This document shows positions 21,041 to 26,599 of a DNA stretch of 26,599 bases, in pieces (the first letter of the stretch is position 1; the number at the start of each line of letters is the position of its first letter). The stretch comes from an uncultured Eubacterium sp. (GTDB taxonomy: Bacteria; Bacillota; Clostridia; Peptostreptococcales; Anaerovoracaceae). The stretch is taken from assembly GCA_900543485.1 (NCBI GenBank), contig UQRM01000029.1, positions 1-26,599 on the forward strand, read 5' to 3'. The notes under the pieces are model-generated. The model did no database searches, was not told the DNA's origin, and was given only the letters and a program-made list of their open reading frames with translations. Position numbers and translations under genes: made by a program.

Positions 21041-21670
21041 TCACTTGGTCCCGTAAAGCCTGTCGCCTGCGTCGCCCAGTCCCGGCAGTATATAAGCGTG
21101 ATCGTTAAGACATTCATCCTTGGCGGCGATAAAGATGTCCACATCCGGATGAGCCTTCTGAAGCACTTCGATACCTTCAGGCGCGGCTATGAGACACATG
21201 AATATTATCTTCCTGCCGCCGCGGGCTTTGATGAAATCTATGGCTGCCGACGCGCTGCCCCCGGTAGCCAGCATCGGATCCACGACGAAAATCTCTCTCT
21301 TTTCTATGTCATTAGGCAGCTTGCAGTAGTATTCCACCGGCTCATGTGTCTCCGGATCCCTGTAAAGTCCCACGTGGCCCACTTTGGCATTCGGCACCAG
21401 AGCCAGCATCCCGTCTACCATTCCAAGACCTGCTCTCAGGATAGGCACAATGGCTATGTCCTCACCCTTGAGCATTTTCACCGTCGTCTTCTGCATAGGT
21501 GTGGTTATCTCCACTTCCTCAAGCGGCAGATTTCTCGTCGACTCATAAGCCATCAACATGGATATCTCCCTGACCAGCTCCCTGAAATCCTTGACGCTGG
21601 TCTCCTGCTTCCTCAGAAGCGCCGTCTTATGCTGGATTAACGGATGATCGAATACATATACATTGCCCAT
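21041..21670 (-). CDS. upp: Uracil phosphoribosyltransferase
   Basis: A 209-residue salvage enzyme making UMP from uracil and PRPP in the cytoplasm. The PRPP-binding motif is in [18 protein letters not shown] (about 128-145), with [12 protein letters not shown] near 77-88 and the uracil-binding [13 protein letters not shown] at the C-terminus. Length is typical. It lies 49 nt after rpiB in the same operon; a link between pentose phosphate supply (RpiB) and nucleotide salvage is common in Firmicutes. Confidence 0.97.
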   Translation of the reverse strand: MGNVYVFDHPLIQHKTALLRKQETSVKDFRELVREISMLMAYESTRNLPLEEVEITTPMQKTTVKMLKGEDIAIVPILRAGLGMVDGMLALVPNAKVGHVGLYRDPETHEPVEYYCKLPNDIEKREIFVVDPMLATGGSASAAIDFIKARGGRKIIFMCLIAAPEGIEVLQKAHPDVDIFIAAKDECLNDHAYILPGLGDAGDRLYGTK

Positions 21671-21719
21671 CTTTTACCTACCTTTCGTTTTTTATCATGT
21701 CTTCGTCCCTCAACGGCCA

Positions 21720-22151
21720 TCACATAGCGTTGAGCATGTCTACCCTCTTCTGATGCCTGCCGCCCTCGAACTCCGTGTCCAGCCATGCCGATGTTATTTC
21801 CAGCGCCTTGTCCGTATCCGTCGTCCTTCCTCCCATGGCCAGCATATTGGCGTCGTTGTGCTTTCTCGACATTTCAGCCATATGGACATCAGTGCAGAGC
21901 GCACACCTGACGCCCTTCACCTTATTGGCTGCTATGGAAATACCTATCCCTGTCCCGCAGCACACTATACCTCTGTCAGCTTTCCCGGAGACTACCGCTT
22001 CTCCGCATTCTTTCCCAAAAGCCGGATAATCCACTGATTCCTCGGAATAAGTCCCCAGATCCAACACCTCTATCCCCCTGCTTTCCAGATACTCCCTTAC
22101 AGCTTCCTTCAGCTGATATCCGCCGTGGTCGCTCGCTATGGCGATTTTCAT
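21720..22151 (-). CDS. rpiB: Ribose-5-phosphate isomerase B
   Basis: A 143-residue RpiB/LacAB-family sugar-phosphate isomerase interconverting ribulose-5-phosphate and ribose-5-phosphate. The N-terminus IAIASDHGGYQLKE, the active-site Cys in GIVCCGTGIGISIAANK, and NDANMLAMGGR all match. It starts 36 nt after tsaC. Lac-type or allose-type isomerases look alike, but the housekeeping context favours RpiB. Confidence 0.95.
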   Translation of the reverse strand: MKIAIASDHGGYQLKEAVREYLESRGIEVLDLGTYSEESVDYPAFGKECGEAVVSGKADRGIVCCGTGIGISIAANKVKGVRCALCTDVHMAEMSRKHNDANMLAMGGRTTDTDKALEITSAWLDTEFEGGRHQKRVDMLNAM

Positions 22152-22187
22152 AACTGAACTCCTTTCTTCGATCTATAGTGCTATCAG

Positions 22188-23243
22188 TTAAACTCTGGCG
22201 ATATTGTAGCCCGCTGACTTGAGCATCCTGTTCATGACGGCGAAGCCTACACCGTCTCTGTCGCTCAACGCCCCGGCCAGTATCAGATCGACGCCTTCCT
22301 CATCCAGATCCCTCAGACGGGAAAAGAAATCATGAGCCGCTTCAATGAAAGCCTTTTCCTCGAAGAGGATGACCCCCACCTTCAGCCCCAATCGCTCGTT
22401 GAGCCTTTTCAACCGTTCTATCTCGCTCTTTACCTTGTCCCGCCTGCCTTCTATCACCGTCATCTGCGCCTTCGGCGCATAATGCTTGTATTTCATCCCC
22501 GGAGCTTTCGGCCTGAAATCATTGGCGGCTCCGTCCATCGCAGATCCTTCCGCGGCTGCGATATCCGGATCCAGATCTCCCTCTTCCGGTCTGACGAAAA
22601 GCGATTCGTCATATTTCACTTTTTTATCTATGGCTGCTTCGATGTTCTCTGCTGTTATTATCCCCGGTCTCAATATAGTCGGAACGTCGCCCGTCATATC
22701 CAGAACAGTCGACTCTATGCCTACCCGGCATTCGTCTCCCGCTATGACCGCGTCTATCTTGCCATCCATATCGGCGATCACATCCCTCGCTCTTGTAGGA
22801 CTGGGTCTGCCCGAGATGTTGGCGCTGGGCGCCGCTATGGGACATCCTGCCAAGTTGATGAGCCTGAGCGCCGCCTCGTTGTCGGGCATCCTGACCGCCA
22901 CTGTGTCCAGGCCTCCTGTCGTCCTGTCCGGAACGCCCGGCTTCTTCCTGAGGACCATAGTCAGTGGTCCCGGCCAGAAATTATCTATCAGCTTCACGAT
23001 ATCCTCGCTCAGCATAGGCGTCAGCTGGCCTATGTCGCTGGCTCTGGCGATATGGACTATCATCGGGTTATCGCTGGGGCGCCCTTTGGCTTCGTATATC
23101 CTCGCCACCGCCTCCGCGTCCAGAGCATTGGCGCCCAGCCCGTAGACCGTCTCCGTAGGAAACGCCACCAGACCGCCGCCCTCGATGATCTTCGCCGCTT
23201 CCCTTATATCTTTTTCACTTGTGGTCAGTATTTTCGTTTTCAT
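22188..23243 (-). CDS. tsaC: L-threonylcarbamoyladenylate synthase (Sua5/YwlC type)
   Basis: A 351-residue two-domain Sua5-type enzyme that makes threonylcarbamoyl-AMP for the t6A modification of ANN-decoding tRNAs. The YrdC domain (1-200) shows AFPTETVYGLG, YEAKGRPSDNPMIVHI and APSANISGRPSPT. The extra C-terminal Sua5 domain follows after the linker PKAPGMKYKHYAPKA (about 245-260). It starts 10 nt after prfA stops, so both are co-translated; this prfA-tsaC pairing is common in Firmicutes. Confidence 0.95.
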   Translation of the reverse strand: MKTKILTTSEKDIREAAKIIEGGGLVAFPTETVYGLGANALDAEAVARIYEAKGRPSDNPMIVHIARASDIGQLTPMLSEDIVKLIDNFWPGPLTMVLRKKPGVPDRTTGGLDTVAVRMPDNEAALRLINLAGCPIAAPSANISGRPSPTRARDVIADMDGKIDAVIAGDECRVGIESTVLDMTGDVPTILRPGIITAENIEAAIDKKVKYDESLFVRPEEGDLDPDIAAAEGSAMDGAANDFRPKAPGMKYKHYAPKAQMTVIEGRRDKVKSEIERLKRLNERLGLKVGVILFEEKAFIEAAHDFFSRLRDLDEEGVDLILAGALSDRDGVGFAVMNRMLKSAGYNIARV

Positions 23244-23253
23244 CTCACACCTG

Positions 23254-24315
23254 CTAGAAGTTTTTCATCTTCTCGGCCTGGTCGCTGGTTATGAGGCCGT
23301 CTATTATCTCATCCAGATCCCCGTCCAGGAAGTTGTCCAGCTTGTAGATGGTGACTCCTATCCTGTGGTCTGATACTCTTCCCTGAGGGAAATTGTATGT
23401 CCTTATCCTCTCACTCCTGTCCCCGGAACCTACCATGCTTTTCCTCTGATCGGCTATCTCCTTGTTCTGCTCCTGCATCTTCAGATCGTACAGCCTTGAT
23501 TTGAGTACTTTGAAAGCCTTTTCCTTGTTCTTTATCTGGGATTTTTCGTCCTGGCATGTCACCACCAGTCCTGTCGGCTCGTGCGTCAGTCTTACAGCCG
23601 AGTCAGTGGTATTTACACACTGGCCGCCGTTTCCCGACGCTCTGTAGACATCGACTCTGACATCATTGGGATTAAGATCCACTTCCACGTCGTCCACTTC
23701 CGGAAGCACCGCCACCGTAGCTGCCGATGTGTGTATCCTGCCGCTGGACTCAGTTTCAGGCACTCGCTGTACCCTGTGGGCTCCGCTTTCATACTTGAGC
23801 CTGGAATAGGCGCCCTTTCCTTTGATGAGAAGCACCGCTTCCTTGATGCCGCCCAGTCCCGTGTCGTTCAGCTCTATTATCTCCGTTTTCCAGTGCTTCC
23901 TCTCAGCGTATCTGGTGTACATCCTCAGAAGATCCGCGCCAAAAAGAGCAGCCTCCTCGCCGCCCGTACCTGCTCTGATCTCCAGGATGACGTTCTTCTC
24001 GTCATTAGGATCCTTAGGCAGCAGCAGCACTTTCAGCTCCTCCTCCTGCTGCTCGATCTTGTCTTCCAGCTCGGAGATCTCCATCTTGGCTAATTCGCGC
24101 ATCTCCTCGTCACCGTCTTCCAGCATTTCCCTGGCTTCCGCCAGCTCAGACTTAGCCTTCTTGTATTCCTTATATTTCTTTACGATAGGCTCCATTTCAC
24201 CCATCTCCTTGACATGCTTCTGCCATACGGGCTGATTGTTTATGACCTCCGGGTCTGAGACCTTCCGGGCCAGCTCATCATATTTCTCGGTTATGAAATC
24301 CAGTTTATCAAACAT
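23254..24315 (-). CDS. prfA: Peptide chain release factor 1
   Basis: A 353-residue class I release factor. The GGQ catalytic loop is in [19 protein letters not shown] (about 230-248), followed by EPTG. The domain end [12 protein letters not shown] and the early [12 protein letters not shown] are diagnostic of RF1/RF2, and the length and lack of a programmed frameshift fit RF1. It reads UAA and UAG. AGGAG lies before the ATG. First gene of the prfA-tsaC-rpiB-upp-tyrS operon; prmC, often the next gene, is absent here. Confidence 0.96.
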   Translation of the reverse strand: MFDKLDFITEKYDELARKVSDPEVINNQPVWQKHVKEMGEMEPIVKKYKEYKKAKSELAEAREMLEDGDEEMRELAKMEISELEDKIEQQEEELKVLLLPKDPNDEKNVILEIRAGTGGEEAALFGADLLRMYTRYAERKHWKTEIIELNDTGLGGIKEAVLLIKGKGAYSRLKYESGAHRVQRVPETESSGRIHTSAATVAVLPEVDDVEVDLNPNDVRVDVYRASGNGGQCVNTTDSAVRLTHEPTGLVVTCQDEKSQIKNKEKAFKVLKSRLYDLKMQEQNKEIADQRKSMVGSGDRSERIRTYNFPQGRVSDHRIGVTIYKLDNFLDGDLDEIIDGLITSDQAEKMKNF

Positions 24316-24412
24316 CTCTTACTCCTGTGCACATGATTTGCGCGGTATCGCGACTGCCGCCTTTCTCCATGGCATGTCCCGTCTCAAAAATCCGCTCTTT
24401 TCTCAACTTTAT

Positions 24413-24421
24413 ATTATATCA
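24413..24421 (-). promoter_or_regulatory. Extended -10 promoter before prfA
   Basis: Minus strand TGATATAAT gives an extended -10 (TGn-TATAAT) about 95 nt before prfA, without a good -35. The gap 24316-24618 holds only this and the terminator at 24498-24536; no gene is seen. Confidence 0.5.
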
Positions 24422-24497
24422 GAAGTCCGTTGCAAATAAAACCGTTAATTCAGCCCTTTTGCAGTCCCTGCCATTCTCTCAGGCTCCGCTGTCATTC

Positions 24498-24536
24498 AAA
24501 AAAGAAGCCGGCGCGTCGTGACGAAACGCCGGCTTC
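24498..24536 (-). terminator. Intrinsic terminator after the ABC transporter genes
   Basis: GAAGCCGGCG (24504-24513) and CGCCGGCTTC (24527-24536) form a perfect 10-bp stem with a 13-nt loop; on the minus strand it is followed by six T. It ends the ABC operon about 80 nt after its stop. Confidence 0.88.
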
Positions 24537-24618
24537 CATGATGGCACTCTCTTTGTTTTTACGCTTCCTATTTATATAAGCTCCTCTTTTTCACAGAAAT
24601 GGCGGTTGCCACTGCGGG

Positions 24619-26364
24619 CTACATCAGTTTCCAACCGCCGGCACGCTCCCGAAGCTCCACATATTCCCTATATGTGCCGCCTTCTGCCATCAAGGCTTGG
24701 TGATCCCCCTGCTGGGCTACTCTGCCGTCTCTGATGACTGTGATACTGTCTGCCTCCCTGATGGTGTTGAGACGATGAGCGATGACCAGCAACGTCTTGC
24801 CTTTTACCAGCTCTGAGATAGCCTCCTGTATATACCGTTCATTGTCCACGTCCACACTGGCTGTAGCCTCATCCAGGATTATGACAGGAGCATCCTTGAG
24901 GATACATCTGGCGATGGATATCCGCTGCTTTTCCCCGCCCGACAGAGTCGCTCCGCCTTCTCCGATGACCGTATCGAAACCATCAGGCAATTCCATGATA
25001 AAATCGTAGCATCGGGCTTTTCTGGCGGCTTGATAAACCTCCTCCCGATCAGCGTCGGGCTTTCCCATGCTGATATTGTTGTAGACCGTATCCCGAAAAA
25101 GATAGACGCGCTGGAAGACCATACTTATATGATCCATCAGCTCCGCCAGCGGCACCTCCCGGATGTCCTGTCCACGTATCAGCACCTGCCCTTCCTTTAC
25201 ATCCCAAAAGCGGGCTATCAGATTGGCGACGGTAGTTTTGCCGCCGCCCGAGGGTCCTGCCAGCGCCGCCATAGTATCAGGCATGACAGTAAGATCTATG
25301 TGATGGAGCACCTCCTTGTCTCCATAGGCAAAGGAAACATCCCGCAGCTCTATCTCCGGCCGGTCTGCGGCTTTCGGAGGTATATGCCTTTTTCCCTCGT
25401 CCGGCAATTCTCTTTCATCCAGCACCTCCTCTATCCTGTCCAGACAACTGTTCATGACCGTAAGCCGGGCAGCTTCACCATACAGCGCCTTGAGAGGGCC
25501 GAACAGGTCGAACAGGAACAGCAGCATCCCCATCATATACGGAACGGTCAACTGCCCTGTCTGCTGCAGATATATGGAAAGACCAAACAGCACCGTCATC
25601 CCCAGAGCATAGATGACATTGAGACCGCGCTGCCACGGAGTAAGGCTTTCTTCGAAGCCAATACTGGTATCTCTGGAATCCCGGAAGCTCTCCGACAGCT
25701 CCTGCGACTTTTCACCCAACAGATCAAAGCTCTTTATGACGCCAATGCCTTCTATGAAAGAAAGGACCGCATCGGTCAGCTTCTCGCTCTGCTCCTGACG
25801 CGCCTTCGCTTCTCGAAGAGACACCCGGTTCATCTTTCCGGCCACCAACACGGCCAGCAGGCTGACACCTACCGTCACCAGCCCCAGTCTGAAATCCACC
25901 AGCAGCATCAACGCTGTCATTATCACCGCGGTAAATATATAGTTCATCATATTGGCCAGCGAGCCCATGACGATCTCCTCCACGAAAGCCATGTCGGTGC
26001 TGAGAACGGAACTTATCTTGCTGATATTCCCCGCCGTGAAATATCCCATCGGCAGCCGCTTCAGATGGGCGCCCAATTCCAGGCGTTTTTCCGCGAACAT
26101 CATATAGCCTGACGCGCTCTGCAGTTTATCGCACAAAAACTGACATAATGTCTCCGCGGCAACAGCCAGGACCATAGCTATCCCTATCCACAGACAATAG
26201 GTACCGGTAAGATCGCCCTCGTAAAATCTGCGGAGGATCAGGAATGCCAGCAGAACAGGTGCTTTCGAAAGCATGGATTTGAAAAACGAAAACACGAAGG
26301 CTACTTTTATCCTGGCAGCGTATTTTCCTGAAAGCTTCAGTATCCTGTTTATCAATCCTGTCAT
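24619..26364 (-). CDS. ABC exporter-type half-transporter, permease + ATPase (downstream partner)
   Basis: A 581-residue half-transporter: a six-helix membrane domain (residues about 10-310) fused to an ATPase. Walker A is AGPSGGGKT, the Q-loop region is MVFQRVYLF, the signature LSGGEKQRISIARC, Walker B VIILDEATAS with the catalytic Glu, and the H-loop VIAHRLNT. The whole nucleotide-binding site looks active. It resembles the IrtB/YbtQ-like paired transporters. The ATG at 26364 has GGGGAGG upstream and overlaps the stop of the preceding half-transporter by ATGA, so the two very probably form a heterodimer. Substrate unknown; the fold covers drug and peptide exporters and also siderophore importers. 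Confidence 0.92.
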   Translation of the reverse strand: MTGLINRILKLSGKYAARIKVAFVFSFFKSMLSKAPVLLAFLILRRFYEGDLTGTYCLWIGIAMVLAVAAETLCQFLCDKLQSASGYMMFAEKRLELGAHLKRLPMGYFTAGNISKISSVLSTDMAFVEEIVMGSLANMMNYIFTAVIMTALMLLVDFRLGLVTVGVSLLAVLVAGKMNRVSLREAKARQEQSEKLTDAVLSFIEGIGVIKSFDLLGEKSQELSESFRDSRDTSIGFEESLTPWQRGLNVIYALGMTVLFGLSIYLQQTGQLTVPYMMGMLLFLFDLFGPLKALYGEAARLTVMNSCLDRIEEVLDERELPDEGKRHIPPKAADRPEIELRDVSFAYGDKEVLHHIDLTVMPDTMAALAGPSGGGKTTVANLIARFWDVKEGQVLIRGQDIREVPLAELMDHISMVFQRVYLFRDTVYNNISMGKPDADREEVYQAARKARCYDFIMELPDGFDTVIGEGGATLSGGEKQRISIARCILKDAPVIILDEATASVDVDNERYIQEAISELVKGKTLLVIAHRLNTIREADSITVIRDGRVAQQGDHQALMAEGGTYREYVELRERAGGWKLM

Positions 26365-26599
26365 CGAGCCTCGCCTCCCCTCTCCACGTCCGGTCTCCAT
26401 TCCGCACCGGCCACCGACGCCTGCCATAAACGCTGATACTGCGGACAGCTTTCCAACAGCTGCTGGTGCGTCCCGGAACCGACGATATGACCCCTTTCCA
26501 TCATGTAAATGGTGTCGGCGTTCATCACCGACGGCAGCTTATGGGCTATGACTATCAGCGTCTTGCCTCTGACCACTTCGGAGATGGCCCGCTCCAGCT
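26361..26599 (-). CDS. ABC half-transporter, C-terminal end of ATPase domain (partial)
   Basis: Only the last 78 codons lie in the window. The readable part shows RAISEVVRGKTLIVIAHKLPSV, the H-loop region just after Walker B, then ADTIYMMERGHIVGSGTH and an end at 26361. The frame is open to the window edge, so the gene continues outside. Its TGA overlaps the ATG of the next half-transporter, pointing to a coupled heterodimer. Confidence 0.88.
   Translation of the reverse strand, partial: LERAISEVVRGKTLIVIAHKLPSVMNADTIYMMERGHIVGSGTHQQLLESCPQYQRLWQASVAGAEWRPDVERGGEAR

Overview
The window looks like chromosome of a Gram-positive anaerobe of the Clostridia (Bacillota). The evidence is the strong GGAGG-type ribosome sites, a LoaP-type NusG paralogue in a polysaccharide operon, sigma-54 control of a transport/amidohydrolase locus, and a prfA-tsaC-rpiB-upp-tyrS housekeeping run. 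A Family XIII/Anaerovoracaceae-like amino-acid fermenter would fit, but that is only a guess. Most genes are moderately GC-rich; about 640-3888 is clearly AT-rich.

Region 1 (1-8557, all minus strand) is a surface-glycan operon read from right to left: a small HTH gene, a PglF/CapD-type sugar-nucleotide 4,6-dehydratase, a structured leader, loaP, a PglE-type aminotransferase, a PglC-type initiating phosphosugar transferase, a sugar N-formyltransferase-like protein, a PIG-L deacetylase, a decayed hexapeptide acyltransferase and an acyl carrier protein. The ACP runs in frame into part of a PfkB sugar kinase at the window edge. Together these suggest a bacillosamine-like 4-amino-4,6-dideoxy sugar that is formylated or acylated and loaded on a lipid carrier. 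The operon faces a divergent XRE/S24-like repressor (8763-9314); two near-identical palindromes overlap the two divergent promoters, giving a phage-style switch.

Region 2 (9587-14293, plus strand) is a compact sigma-54 regulon. It has an OFA-type MFS transporter, a PAS-AAA+-HTH sigma-54 activator, and an AbgB-like M20 amidohydrolase. Textbook -24/-12 promoters precede the transporter and the hydrolase, and three GACCC-N6-GGGTC-type activator sites lie upstream of the hydrolase promoter.

Region 3 (14294-14741) is a convergent intergenic stretch holding an unexplained array of strictly alternating TATCGC/GCGATA hexamers.

Region 4 (14742-19337) carries lipid/acyl genes: a stand-alone FabF-type ketosynthase divergent from a LysR regulator, then an acyl-CoA ligase/hotdog thioesterase pair with a near-consensus promoter.

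Region 5 (19599-24315, minus) is a housekeeping operon: prfA, tsaC/sua5, rpiB, upp, tyrS. Region 6 (24619-26599, minus) is a translationally coupled pair of ABC exporter half-transporters, the upstream one cut by the window edge. No tRNA, rRNA, insertion sequence or CRISPR array was seen.
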